From Rosa chinensis (Eukaryota > Streptophyta > Magnoliopsida > Rosales > Rosaceae): a DNA stretch of 64,000 nt. Every line of letters starts with the position of its first letter. Position 1 is the stretch's first letter. A program made the translations under genes and the position numbers. Shown here piece after piece: positions 50,695-62,796 of this stretch. The notes below the pieces were generated by a model that worked only from the letters and a program-made list of their open reading frames with translations, had not been told where the DNA came from and made no database searches. Location: contig NC_037093.1 in the NCBI RefSeq assembly GCF_002994745.2, positions 10,246,900 through 10,310,899 on the forward strand, in the 5' to 3' direction.

Positions 50695-51437
50695 TTCTAA
50701 TAAAGGTTATTATCACAAATGGTATCTGAACTTATTATTTATTTTATCGATGGTACCTGAACTTCAATTTTGATCACAAACAATACTCAGACTTTTCGAT
50801 TTCATTTTAAATGATACCTAAAGCCATCTTCAGTCATGATTCCGGCCAAAAAGGCCAAATCAAAAAAAATAAATAAATAAATCAAGTTCAAGGCAAATCT
50901 ATTACCAAAAAGATCATCACTTCTGACAGGTTGCCTAAATCTCATGAACAACATGAGGGATGCTCATATTAGGCATATTTTTAGAGAGTGCAACATGATT
51001 GCAGACGCCTTGGCCAAAGATAGTATTAACCATGAGCTTGGTTTCATTACTCTTGATGACACTCCCATTCATGCTGCTCAACCTTACTTGGATGACATAG
51101 CCTCTGTGTTTAGAGCAAGAAGAAGTGCTTACTCCAGTTCTTAGTCTGTTTGTTTTTTGTGTTTGGGCCTTCTAGGCCCCGTTTGTAACCAAAAAGGAAA
51201 AAAAAGAAAAAAGATCATCACTATGATCACAACCCTTGAAATCACCAAAAGATCATCAATATGATCGTCTCACATGCCGTTTTTAGTCGGAATAGTAACC
51301 AAAAGTGGCTCTAGGTATCATTACAAAAGAACCCGAATAATTTAAGTACTGGTTGTGACAAAAAATAAAATTTAGTTACCATCAATAAGATTGAAGTATA
51401 GTTCAAGCACTATTTGTGATTTTTACCCTTCTAATAA
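50695..51437. mobile_element. MULE-type TIR element carrying a LINE fragment
   Basis: The element is 50704-51428 (725 bp) with about 125-bp terminal inverted repeats (left: ttatcacaaatggtatctga; right, inverted: aatcacaaatagtgcttga). It is flanked by TTCTAATAA at 50695-50703 and 51429-51437. A 9-bp duplication is typical of Mutator-like elements. The centre holds a LINE 3' end. Confidence 0.82.
50930..51215 (+). pseudogene. LINE 3' fragment: RNase H-like C-terminus and tail
   Basis: The frame 50944-51144 contains HIRHIFRECNMIADALAK, the RVT_3/RNase H-like motif of plant LINEs and related proteins. It then has a short C-terminus, a 3' UTR and an A-rich end (about 51190-51210). It lacks reverse transcriptase and all upstream parts. 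Confidence 0.65.
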
Positions 51438-53061
51438 TATTGAGAACTTTTGAGATAAAAAATTCTATATATATATTGATGTCAAGGTGATTCCGAGAAA
51501 ATATCGATACCATGTGCTAACCCTAATTATTAGTGGACCATGCGGGTTGCTTAATACTTAGGACTTCGATCATCTCCTAAATCCCTTACCATGCCAAACC
51601 AAAGTCCGTAGTATTATGAGCTCCGGAATTGGATTTCAACATTTATCTGACTTCGAGTTCTAGTTGATTCACTAATACGAACATGCATTTCGATAGCATG
51701 TTGTCACGTTACGTCCGTGTGGTCTAGTATTGTCCTTTCTCTGCTGTGGAGTTTCACACCTACCGTGACGGTGTCCTACAAGGTTGTCATACTAGTCAAG
51801 CGATTCGTTCTTTTAACTCTCTTTTCTAACGAAATGTCCAATAATGCTAGAGTAGACTTAAATTTGCTATAACTCGACCCAAGAGTCTTGGGTGGACCAA
51901 GGTCTACTTGCATCAAGAGTTAATTCCGCATACTGTTCACGCCCCATTTACTGTTCACACTCCAAATTACACTGTAGTCTACGTGTACCTTGGTCCATAC
52001 TAGAATTTTCGATACCGACCAACAACTGGAGTTGAGAGTCTGGATAAAGTTCTTTACTTTTGACTCATGAAGAGCGAAATTTGCAACAAGAAATTAGTTC
52101 ACTAGCTTCAACTATATTAATGCAAAGGTTGCCAGCAACTTCTACCAATGAACTTGGTATATTAGGTGGGTGTGAATTAGCCATCATATTCCAAATAAGT
52201 AGGCATAGATTATAGCTCAGAAGTACAATAGAACAAGCATAGTAAATCCTATATATCTAGCAATTTGGAGTCGTCTTTTTTCTACAATGTAGTGGTTGAG
52301 CGAAGTTCAGATATTCTGAATCCCTTTTCTTAAAGAATAGTCAAACTAAACACATCGATCAATTGAGTAATGGAAGAAATCTTGGAACGAACCCAATGGA
52401 AGACGATGGATACCTTTCTGTGACTTAGAATCGAAGTCCCATATTTTAAAGGGATGGTGTCGTATATACTCTGGGAGTCTGGGGTTGTAAGGCTTCTTTA
52501 ATCTCTTATACCTCAGAAGAAGACAAAAATAATTTGATGATATAACAATTTAAACCCACACGCGATTGAACTAAAATGTCATTTGCAGGTATGATATCAG
52601 TTTATGGATCACTACCCTATATTATATGGAGTAATCTTTCACAATTATGCAGAATAAAGGTATAATCTGTTTATCAATTTGTCAGCAATAGGCCGGCTTC
52701 TTGTCATTTCGTTTAGTAATGCCAAGAGCTAACTGTGTCGATTTCGGTACAGCAAGTATGCTTTTGCTAAATCTTAGCGTTTGGGAGCATCTTCAGTAAG
52801 TACTTAAATACCTGTGAGCCTCTAACATGGAAGAGCATTTGGCTTTTGGAAGAGTTTAAACTTGCTAATTAAGTTCTGATCGGTATTTGTCAAGAAGTGA
52901 CAGTAATCATGGTCTCGAGTCTATAGGTTAAACTATTTTTTTGATACAATATAGGTTATACTATGATATATGAATATCTCAACAAATAACATTCACATTT
53001 TCTTTTTCTTTTTCTTTTTTAACATATAACATTCACAAGGTTGCCTCTCAATTAAAAAGAA
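51438..53061. other. Intergenic sequence, no gene seen
   Basis: AT-rich, with no reading frame, RNA gene or clear repeat I can support over about 1.6 kb. Confidence 0.55.
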
Positions 53062-53265
53062 ATGCAGAATGTGAATGTGATAGTGGAAAGAGATTTCAAG
53101 CTGATCATTGATGCAGTCAGCAACAAAGTCAAATCCCATAGAGGCTCTTACAAATTATTGAAGACATCAGAAGCATCATTTAACAACATTTCCTTTAAGC
53201 ACATCATTAGGGAGGCAAATTTTGTAGCTGATGTTATTGCCAATCTTGGGCATCGCATCTCATAA
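53062..53265 (+). pseudogene. RNase H-like fragment (LINE or RVT_3 type)
   Basis: 67 codons with a C-terminal FKHIIREANFVADVIANLGH motif, the usual end of plant RVT_3 RNase H-like domains. The N-terminal part resembles the VERDFKLIIDAV strand-helix of the same domain. Isolated, with no start context or neighbouring exons; most likely retroelement debris. Confidence 0.6.
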
Positions 53266-53346
53266 ACTGAAGTTTGGGAAGGTCATTATATAGAGCCTTG
53301 TTTTTGACAGCTTAGCTAGGGTCGGGTTGTGCTAGAGGCACATGTA

Positions 53347-53347
<1 letters not shown>

Positions 53348-53394
<47 letters not shown>
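53348..53394. repeat. (AC)n microsatellite
   Basis: About 23 AC units directly before the MITE fragment at 53398. Confidence 0.95.
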
Positions 53395-53397
<3 letters not shown>

Positions 53398-53398
<1 letters not shown>

Positions 53399-53690
53399 GA
53401 GGGATTTCCTTTCTCTCTTTTTTGGCAAATTTAAGGGATTGCTTATTAGACTCATTTTCGATCATATTTTCACATCTCAACTATTCAGTTTTTAGATCTA
53501 TATGAGTAGATCAACTCTGTAAATTTTCAACCAAATTGATATTCATTAAGACATTCATAACTGCGATTTACAATTATAAACATGAAAGGTTCAAATTGGA
53601 CAAATTCAATTCGTCCATTGATTTAATTTAGATTGCAACCATAGATGCATATTAGGATGGAATATTTCACGTGTGTTGCATCTTGCATTT
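53398..53690. mobile_element. Truncated copy of the fold-back MITE family
   Basis: It shares the block ttttcgatcatattttcaca ... cagtttttagatctatatga ... aattcgtccattgattta with 17044-17430 and 58327-58740. The right arm is missing or badly degraded. Confidence 0.65.
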
Positions 53691-53782
53691 TTTTTATGTA
53701 ATTTTATTTCTAACATAGATGCATAAGTTCTTTATGTATTCAACTATATTCTAAAATTAGTTGCCAAAAAAAAAAAGTAATA

Positions 53783-54652
53783 TAATGTTATTCAAACCCT
53801 CATTTTATGTATAGGAATAATTCTTCATCAAATACATTTTTGTTATTGAGAATATTCATCAATCAGATAAGGGTGGGTCTATTCAGACCTCTAAATTTGC
53901 TATTTTAACATCCTTTCAAAATATTTGCCATCAAATTTCCATCTTTACCCACTTTCTCTCTTTCTTACTCTCTTCCTTTTCCCTAAGACATGAAGTTCCG
54001 ATATCGCCAAGACCTCGCATCACCACTGCAACATTGCAAAGAGAGATATTCTTGTTCATTTGCCTTTCTATTTTAATTGATATTGATAAACTTTATTTCT
54101 CTTGTTCACATACTATAGGTAGGATAATTAACATTCATGATATGATTATGAACTATTCCCAATTAATTACTAGTGTTTATACACGATTTTGGCAGACTAG
54201 TTGTTTGCCTCATGTTTTAAAGTCTAAGCACATTGCACTTGTTTCAATGGATTTTTGGTACCCGGCGCCTTTTTTTTTGGGTACAGATGAGAGTAAATTG
54301 ATAAAGTTTGGAAGAGCAGGGTAGGATAGTACGATTCTGATGTTGAGAAATATTTTTCATTATTGTAGTTGACACCAATGCCAAGGTCGAGAGAGTTGTA
54401 GTGGTGGAAGGCAAGGTAGATTCATTGGGGGGAAATTTATTTATTAAGGGGTAAAAGAGGATTTCAAAATTTTCAAAAAAATTGAGAGGTCTAAATAGAA
54501 AATTTAGAGATATGACTAGAATTACCCTTCACATATTTGCACAAAAATAATAATAATAATAATAATGTTATTCGAACCCTCATTTTATGTCTAGGAATAA
54601 GTCTTCATCAAGTACATTTTTGTTATTGAGAATATTCATCAATCACATAATT
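53783..54652. mobile_element. TIR element flanked by a roughly 90-bp direct repeat
   Basis: 53869-54529 has inverted ends (aagggtgggtctattcagacctct against the inverse of tagaattaccctt and aggtctaaata). On each side is a direct copy of about 90 bp (53783-53868 and 54565-54652, aatgttattc ... attcatcaatca). No transposase is present. The superfamily is unclear and no short target duplication was identified. Confidence 0.55.
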
Positions 54653-55205
54653 GCACATGTCTTAAGGTCTTTGTAAATATTATAACAGCAAATTACTACA
54701 AGATACATTATTATTATTATTTTTAATTCTAAAAAAAAAATTTGAAGCGAAAATGTTTGTAAAATTAAATAAATAGAAATTTGAACCTATCATTTAGGGT
54801 GGGTGATCGATGATCCTTAAAACTGTTATAGATACTGGTACTAATACTAATAATAGAGGTGATGGGTTTATTAGCAAACGAGTACATTTTATTTATGGTC
54901 CATTACTTACTTCCCTAAAATTTGTGGTCTGATTAAGTAAAACGCAATCTTCTTGATTATTAGCTAATTCAACAACTCCTCTTCAGTACCTCCTAATGAA
55001 AAAACACGAAGAAAAAAAAATCTCATCATGATTTGGGTTCAGTGGTAGTGACGTGTGCATGACGCATACAAGGCGCACAGTATTTCTGTGCGTTGGACTC
55101 ACGTTACGTTTCAGAGTCCATCGCGGGGCCCACGCACCAACTACGGTACAGAACCGTCTTCGTCGGTCCCAAAGAACTAATTAACGAGAAAAGCTTTCGG
55201 AGCTC
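54653..55205. other. Intergenic region leading to CAD promoter 1
   Basis: AT-rich to about 55030, then GC-richer promoter-like DNA. No gene seen. Confidence 0.6.
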
Positions 55206-55212
55206 ACCTACC
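55136..55212 (+). promoter_or_regulatory. MYB AC-type elements upstream of CAD gene 1
   Basis: ACCTACC at 55206-55212 is the AC-I element bound by lignin-related R2R3-MYB factors. ACCAACT at 55136-55142 is a near match to AC-II. They lie about 200-270 bp before the ATG and about 100 bp before the TATA box. Confidence 0.6.
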
Positions 55213-55308
55213 GCGCGAACCTTACCCAGTGTTTAGCTTACGCGTCCCTTCCTTGCCAGACGTCATTTCTGGATTTCTTCCCGTCTATTCCACTTGTCGA
55301 TCTCTTTG

Positions 55309-55318
55309 TATTTATATG
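55309..55318 (+). promoter_or_regulatory. TATA box of CAD gene 1
   Basis: TATTTATATG lies about 100 bp upstream of the ATG at 55410 and is followed by a CT-rich leader. Confidence 0.55.
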
Positions 55319-55409
55319 CTCTCCACTGCTTTTTCGGAATCCCATTCTCTCTAGCTTTCTCACTCATCCTCAGTGTGTCTGAAACTCGAGCAGAAAGACA
55401 AGAAGGAAA

Positions 55410-57503
55410 ATGGGTAGTCTTGAAGCGGAGAGAACAACTGTGGGATGGGCTGCAAGAGACTCTTCTGGGATTCTCTCACCTTACACCTATAATCTTAGGT
55501 ACATAATCCATCCATTTCATATCGCTCTACTTTGATTAGATCAGTGCCATCACACTCCTAAATGCAAATCATCTTTTGAAATTCTCGTGATTATTAGTCT
55601 TCACAGATGAACAAACTGAGAGTGCAAATAATATTTTTCAATTCATTATTGTCTTATATATGTCACGCCTATTATGCTTGTTGATTTTGTTTTTTTTTTT
55701 TTGTGTTTGATGAAAATAAATTGCAGGAGCACAGGGCCAGAAGATGTTTATATCAAAGTCCTGAACTGTGGAATTTGCCATTCTGATCTTCACCAGATCA
55801 AAAACGAACTTGGCCAGTCAAATTATCCCATGGTTGCAGGGTATGTAATATAAATCACACTTTATTTTTTTAAAATTTCTATATTGTCACGCCTCGATCC
55901 AAAAAAAAAAATATCATTTCTTGAAATTGATAGGAGTGAGATTATTTGATTAGATTCGAGAACAATGTAATTTTCAGGTTGATGAGTGACATGAACCGGC
56001 CATTAGTTTCTTTTCTTTTCTGTCCTGATTTCCTATCATGTTTGTAACCATATTTACCATGTATGCGTTGCTGAACAGGCATGAAGTTGTTGGTGAAGTT
56101 TTGGAGGTGGGATCAGATGTGACCAAGTTCAAAGTAGGAGATGTTGTCGGAGTTGGACTCCTTGTAGGTTGCTGCAGAAACTGCAACCCATGCAAGACAG
56201 AGAATGAGCAATACTGCAACAAGAAGATCTGGTCTTACAATGACACTTACTCCGATGGCAAGCCCACCCAAGGTGGCTTTGCCAAATCCTTGGTGGCCGA
56301 CCAAAAGTAATAACCAAATTCTCTTATTAGATATCTGACATTTTATATATCCATCTAATAATTAAATCACGCATTTGAACAAAATTTCATCTGATCGAGA
56401 GTAATCTCACATCTCGGATTATTTTTGTTTTGTTTTATTAAGGTTTGTTGTGAATATACCGGAGGGCATGGAGCCGGAGCAGGTGGCGCCGCTGCTTTGT
56501 GCGGGAGTGACAATTTACAGCCCACTGAGGCACTTTGGTCTGGATGTGAGTGGATTAAGGGGAGGAATATTGGGACTTGGAGGTGTGGGACACATGGGGG
56601 TGAAGATAGCAAAGGCCATGGGACACCATATCACTGTGATAAGCTCTTCCGATAAGAAGAGACAAGAGGCTTTAGAGGATATTGGTGCTGATGAGTACTT
56701 GGTGAGCTCTGATGTCACCAAAATGCAAGAGGCTATGGACTCAATGGATTACATTATTGACACTATTCCTGTGTTCCACCCTCTTGAGCCTTACCTCTCT
56801 TTGTTGAAACTTGATGGGAAATTGATCTTGATGGGTGTTATCAACACCCCTTTGCAATTTGTCTCTCCATTGGTCATGCTTGGTGAGTCCTCTATCACTC
56901 TCTCTTTTTTGGCAGCAAAGTTGTCTGCCACTAAAATTGAGATTTTTTTTTTATTTAAATGGATTTGAGAGGGCATCCTATTGATTTTTTGGTCAATCCA
57001 GCTATTATAAAATTCTTTTCAGTTATCTTGTGTTTGTTGCAGTTGTTATTTTTAATATATATTGTTGATCCACTTACCAACGGTTTACATTTTGTGGTTC
57101 GGATGATCGTAACGTAGTATTATAGTTTTGAGTAATAAGAGCTTCTAGTTCCAAAGCCATGTAGAATAAAGGGCATGTGTGAGTCTAGGATTTACATTTT
57201 ACATTGTTAACTTTTTTTCAGTGAACATAAACTTATATAATTTTAATTTATTCTCGCTTTCTAATCGAATATTATGCATTTGGTTTACAATTATGAGTAG
57301 GGAGGAAGACAATCACCGGGAGCTTTGTGGGGAGCATGAAGGAGATGGAGGAAATGCTCGAGTTCTGCAAAGAGAAAGGACTAAAATCGATGATCGAAGT
57401 GGTTAAGATGGACTACATCAACGAAGCCTTCGAAAGGTTGGAGAAGAACGACGTTAGGTACAGGTTCGTTGTGGACGTTGCGGGCAGCAATCTGGATCAA
57501 TGA
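55410..57503 (+). CDS. CAD: Cinnamyl alcohol dehydrogenase, tandem copy 1
   Basis: Five exons (55410-55498, 55727-55840, 56079-56306, 56443-56882, 57301-57503), GT-AG, joining to 357 aa. The product is a cytosolic zinc-dependent MDR dehydrogenase reducing cinnamaldehydes to monolignols with NADPH. Catalytic Zn ligands are C47, H69 and C163; structural Zn ligands are C100, C103, C106 and C114. The GLGGVG nucleotide motif is at 188-193, and SSS 211-213 plus K216 fit NADP(H) specificity. Compared with Arabidopsis CAD5, the pocket keeps Q53, L58, W119, P286, M289 and F299 but has S49, Q60 and L95. The frame is intact. AC elements upstream fit lignin-type MYB control. Confidence 0.93.
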
Positions 57504-58123
57504 GTCACTGAAGATAATCCTTCGTTGTCGAGTACCCTGTCCCTCTTATCTTAAACAGTACAAATAAACAAGATAAACAAAGGGGGGAAAAAAACAAAAA
57601 CAAAAACGGTGGCTTCATGTAATTGGATGTTGGTTTGGTTTTCAATACTTGAATCAATGGTGTAGTGCATTGTGATTGTGTTGATGGGACATTGTTATCC
57701 GGTGTGTGGTTGACACTGAAAGGTACCAAACCTCGTTTGAGAATTGCGCCTTGTCAAAACAAATAAATTTGTGGTGTGGCTAAACCCTAAATACGGTAGG
57801 TGATCACACAAAACCAAATTGTTTAAATTTTACCCATAGTGACTTTAGCATATAGAGCTCCAAAATTCAAAGGGTAAAAGATTTTTATTTCATATGTTCA
57901 TTGAATAGCATCGGATGTGATAACATCACCTCTACTCACATTCTTACTCATATTCTTATTTATGAGAATGTCAGAATGTCATCATTCATGACTTGCACGA
58001 GAGAAGAAGTCCCAATTACTGACCAAGTTAATTTCCCATCCACTTGGACTACATGACAAGCAATTGAATGGTAAAAATTTATGTTTGTTGATCATGGTCC
58101 ACATAGTTTAAAAATTAGTCAAC

Positions 58124-58164
<41 letters not shown>

Positions 58165-58281
58165 GTCCTCTCACTCTCTGTCTCAACACATATACATATA
58201 TATATATATATATATATGGATATTACTGTGTGTGGTCTTTGTGTGTGCCTCTATATCCGGTGTGTCTCTCACTCTCTGTCT

Positions 58282-58326
<45 letters not shown>
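57504..58326. other. Spacer between the CAD genes with (TA)n tracts
   Basis: 3' flank of CAD copy 1. Long TA runs occur at about 58124-58154, 58195-58217 and 58286-58326. No gene seen; an apparent frame through the TA tracts is repeat-derived. Confidence 0.7.
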
Positions 58327-58331
<5 letters not shown>

Positions 58332-58731
58332 TGAGGGCCTTTCTGTTAAGAGATTTTTTGGGTTATTTTAAGGGATTTTTTGTGGAACTTACTTTTCGAT
58401 ATTCTTTTGACATCTTGACCGTTTAGTTTTTAGGTCTTAATTTGTAGATCACTTCTGCAAATTTTCAGCCAAATTAATTATCGTTAAGGTATTCAAAACT
58501 GTGACTTAAGATTATAAGTATGAACAGTTCAAGTTTGACAGATTTGGTTCGCCCATTGATTTACTCTAGTTTGATACCTTAATGATCACCGATTTGGCTG
58601 AAAATTTGCAGAAATAATATATACATTAGGACCTAAAAACTGAACGGTTAAGATGCTAAAATGTGATCGAAAAGTTAGTCTAATGTCATATCCCTAAAAA
58701 AGACAAAAAAAAGGGATCCCTAAGTGGAAGG

Positions 58732-58740
<9 letters not shown>
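58327..58740. mobile_element. Fold-back MITE inserted in a (TA)n tract
   Basis: Complete copy of the family at 17044-17430. The two halves are inverted copies around gatttggttcgcccattgatt (acttttcgatattc on the left, gatcgaaaagt on the right; tttttaggtctta against aggacctaaaaac). TA repeats flank both sides. Confidence 0.75.
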
Positions 58741-58781
<41 letters not shown>

Positions 58782-59609
58782 TCAGGGATCCCTCTTTGAA
58801 GCCAATAAGAATAACTAAATCCATTTTTCTGTTTTGGGGGACATGTGTATGTATCTCTTCTTAAGAGTTGAAGGCGAAATGAGAAGGAAATCGATTATGT
58901 TGAGATCAAATTAAGTATTAGTATATGTATAAGTAATTGACCAAAAAATCAGCATTAAGCAACATATAAATAAATGATGAGTCTCGATGTATTATTTAAT
59001 TTCATTAATTTAGGTTTAAGGGCGGCTGCACTAGCTCCACTTCAATAAATAAATTATTAGCATTTTGGCAATGCCATCCTCTTTACTACGGGGGAGTTTC
59101 ATCTTCGCTATTATGCAGTTTGGACATTGGGAAGCTTTCATTTTCCCTCCATTCTATTCCGACTTCTGAACTTGATCTTATTGAGGGTTGGTGAAGACCT
59201 GTCTTAAAACCATATACATGATCTTCTTCAACAACCTTCTTATAGGCGGTGTGGCAACGTCATGAATCATGTTTAATTCTAATTCTTACCAAATGAGCTA
59301 AGGAGCAGGATATATAATAGAAATAGAACTTTAACATTTCAGTCTCCCACCACTCAAATAGCATGATAGTTCTGAGACTCATGACTCATAAAGACCAAAA
59401 ATAGAAATAGAATTCCAAGAGGGTTGACATGGTGCCTAATAATAATAAATTTCTTATAATAAACTAACCGATTAGCTCTACAATCATCCTATATACCCAT
59501 TAACCGACCTGCACTCGTGTCTCAGCTCAAAAGTTGTTAAACGTGTTCTGTTGTTATCTAAAACGCTGTTAAGCTGTTTGTTTCACTAGATTGTCCTTCA
59601 ACTCTTGTG
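58741..59609. other. Intergenic sequence, no gene seen
   Basis: Begins with a (TA)n tract to about 58780, then AT-rich unique sequence. Confidence 0.6.
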
Positions 59610-59909
59610 CAGAGACGGAACTAGAATTGAAAAACCGGGTGGGCTGCAAATTGAAGTTAATTTTACATGAAAACTGCTACTAAAATTTAAACCAAAATTC
59701 TTTAATTTATAGTCATTTTATTAATTAATGACTAAGTTAGACAAAAATTGAAACTGAGAAATGGGGACAAAGGCTAAAATAAGAGGATGTGAGTAGATTT
59801 TTGACTCTATAGAGGTACCCTATACAAAACCATACTTAAAATATTTTTTTTCACAAAAATGAGATGGGTTGCAGCTCAACTCAGTCCCTCTCTAAGTTCC
59901 GTGCCTCCT
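59610..59909. mobile_element. Probable short TIR element
   Basis: The ends cagagacggaactagaat and, inverted, gaggcacggaacttagag are imperfect inverted repeats about 300 bp apart. Target duplication not resolved. A similar cggacc motif follows at 59939. The call is tentative. Confidence 0.4.
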
Positions 59910-60526
59910 CTCGTGACATATCTTGTTCCTACTCAGTGGCGGACCTATTAGACTGCATTAATTCGCCACTTTCATCCATGGACAAATGATAAACGTTGTT
60001 CATATGGACCTCTAGATTCATATTTTTCACATATCCTTTTTTTTTTTTTGCCACCTCCACACTACTAGTTTCAAGAAGAAGAAGAAAAAAAACACAGTTT
60101 GCCAAGAAAATACGGTTGCAGATGATTTTGCAAATTTGGGTTTGATTTCTTGATTTGGCATATTTATTTTAAGACAATAAGAAAAAAGAATAAGACTTTT
60201 CCCTACTTGTTTTTATCGAACTTGTCAGTAAACTAATAAGACGAGGTACTTTGTGGGCAGTCCTGAGTTTGGCACCAGAATTTGCACCCACTACAAATCA
60301 CTCACTTTCTCTTAAGACGAGGTACTTTCTACGTGTCCAGAGTTTAGACCTCCAAAGAAAATTAGTATCCCTGTCTATTCTTAATCCAACTCTTGTCACG
60401 AGACATGATTCACACGAGCGAAAGCGAAATGTAGTAGCCACTAAATTTTCTACCGACCTAGTGTCTTCATATAAACTTTGCCTCCTCTGATTCTCCAGAA
60501 CACAGTTGCATCCCAATAGAAAGGAA
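59910..60526. promoter_or_regulatory. Upstream region of CAD gene 2
   Basis: A TATA-like catataaac is at about 60468-60476, about 50 bp before the ATG. The exact AC-I element seen before CAD copy 1 was not found here. Other promoter motifs cannot be assigned. Confidence 0.45.
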
Positions 60527-62796
60527 ATGGCTAGTGTTGAGGAGGAGAGAACAACAACAGGATGGGCTGCAAGAGATTCATCTGGAATTCTCTCACCCTA
60601 CACCTACACTCTTAGGTAAATCTTAAGATTTGTATCCTCTAGTTTATTTCTCTGTGTGTTTAATTCATAGTTTTCATTGTTCTAATTGGAAACAAATTGC
60701 AGAGACACAGGCCCAGAAGATGTTTACATCAAAGTCCTGTGCTGTGGAATTTGCCACACTGATATTCACCAGGCTAGAAATCAACTTGGCATGTCACACT
60801 ATCCAATGGTTCCTGGGTATATATAATTATAATCAATCAAATAAACTTCCATCATTCTAAACCCGTACATCAATTTTTATGATTTAATTATTCTGCCATT
60901 TGCTTGATAGGCATGAAATAGTCGGTGAGGTGGTGGAAGTGGGATCAGATGTGACCAAGCTCAAAGTTGGTGACGTAGTCGGAGTTGGGCTCGTCGTAGG
61001 TTGCTGCAGCAATTGCAATCCATGTAAAACAGACAACGAGCAATACTGCAACAAAAAAATCTGGACATATAGCGATGTTTACTCCGATGGCAAGCCCACC
61101 CAAGGCGGTTTTGCTGGTGCCATAGTCGTCAATCAAAAGTAATAACTAAACGATGAGAAGTAATACTATTCAGTTATGTTCTCTTGTCAGATGTCCTGAC
61201 TCGGGAACATTTTCATGTTATGAAACAGCTAAATAGTTGATCTGAACCTTACATGTACATTAGACTAACAACAGTAACAACATTATCTGATAGATTGTGT
61301 TTGCCGAGAGAAAATTTCTCAATTAGTTTTGTTTAGTTTTAGTATAATTTTTTTTTTTGTTTAGGTTTGCAGTGAAGATACCGGATGGCATGGCTCCGCA
61401 GCAGGCGGCGCCACTACTTTGCGCCGCTGTGACTGTGTATAGCCCTCTTCGGAAGTTTGGTCTGAATGCTAGTGGACTAAGAGGAGGAATACTGGGACTT
61501 GGAGGTGTGGGACACATGGGGGTGAAGATAGCGAAGGCCATGGGACACCATGTCACTGTGATAAGCTCTTCTGATAAGAAGCGACAGGAAGCTTTGGTGG
61601 ATATTGGGGCTGACGAGTACTTGGTTAGCTCTGATGCCGCAAAAATGCAAGAAGCTGCTGACTCTCTAGATTACATTATTGATACAGTGCCTGTGTTCCA
61701 TCCTCTTGGGCCATACCTTCCTTTGCTGAAACTCGATGGGAAATTGATCTTGCTGGGTGCTATTGAGACCCCTCTACAATTCCTCTCCCCCATGATCTTG
61801 CTTGGTAAGTAGGCCATGGATCTCACCAGGACACTTATTGTCGGTTTATTTTACGTTGAATGCATTAATTTTAATGCCTCGTTTGGTTCGGAAAGTAAGT
61901 ATTAGGAAAGTAAAGTTGTTCCTTTCTTGTGTTTGAGATGCAAAATTAAAGAAAATACTTTCCTGGAGCAAAGAAAAATAGGGGAAAATGGTTCATTCCA
62001 TACTCCTAATGAATCACTTTCCCCTCTTATTTCCTTGCATTTATTACTCACAACACATTATTTTATTGCATTAATTTTAAAGTTTTTAACAACTTTTCGT
62101 ATAACTTTCCTTATGTTACCAAACATTGGAATATATGGAAAGTTCTTCGAAAATTTCTTTGAAAATTTCATTTCCATTCTCATGGGAAAGACAAAGGAAT
62201 TACTTTTCTTTTCGCAAACCAAACGAGGCCTAAGTCTTTAACATTTTTTTTTCCTTTCTTCCTTCCTTAAACTTTGTAAAGAGGAAAGTCACATCCTAGA
62301 GAAGGGAGGCCACCAAGTTATTCATTCATGTTTCTATTAGATAAGTATTAACGATTTACGTATTTATACATCAACTTCAAACAAGCATTTGATGCAATGA
62401 TAGTGAAAGACTAGCTCCGTATTGTGGTACAACAACTGATATATATTGGTGAACAAGGCATGGGGCAATAACAGACTTTTTTGCATAGATAATAATTTAG
62501 AACTTTGGTTGCCGGTAATTGTCCAACATGATATATGATTCCAGAAGTTGTTATTCCAAACCTTCAATGTGCACTATTTGCATTTTTCTGTAGGGAGAAA
62601 AACAATCACGGGGAGCTTCATAGGGAGCATGAAGGAGATGGAGGAAATGCTTACATTCTGCAAAGAGAAAGGAGTAACATCAATTATTGAAGTGGTTAAA
62701 ATGGATTACATCAACAAAGCCATCGAGAGGTTGGAGAAGAACGACGTTAGGTATAGGTTCGTTGTGGATGTTGCTGGCAGCAATCTTGATCAATGA
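60527..62796 (+). CDS. CAD: Cinnamyl alcohol dehydrogenase, tandem copy 2
   Basis: Five exons (60527-60615, 60703-60816, 60911-61138, 61365-61804, 62594-62796) with the same lengths and phases as copy 1, giving 357 aa. The same Zn ligands (C47, H69, C163; C100, C103, C106, C114), GLGGVG and SSS/K216 are present, so it should be an NADPH-dependent CAD. Pocket positions differ from copy 1: T49 and M60 (as in Arabidopsis CAD5), with L95 and L289. Intron 4 (789 bp) holds a Tourist-like MITE. Frame and splice sites are intact. It arose by tandem duplication with copy 1; some divergence in substrate preference is possible. Confidence 0.93.
61872..62233. mobile_element. Tourist-like MITE in intron 4 of CAD gene 2
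   Basis: 61875-62230 (356 bp) has inverted ends TGCCTCGTTTGG and CCAAACGAGGCC and is flanked by TAA at 61872-61874 and 62231-62233, the target typical of PIF/Harbinger-derived Tourist elements. It is absent from intron 4 of the first CAD gene (418 bp). Confidence 0.75.

Noticed and set aside
54034..54324. 96-codon plus-strand frame
   Set aside because: It lies inside a TIR element, with no recognisable domain or promoter.
58081..58371. 96-codon frame rich in Tyr-Ile repeats
   Set aside because: It is translation of (TA)n microsatellites.
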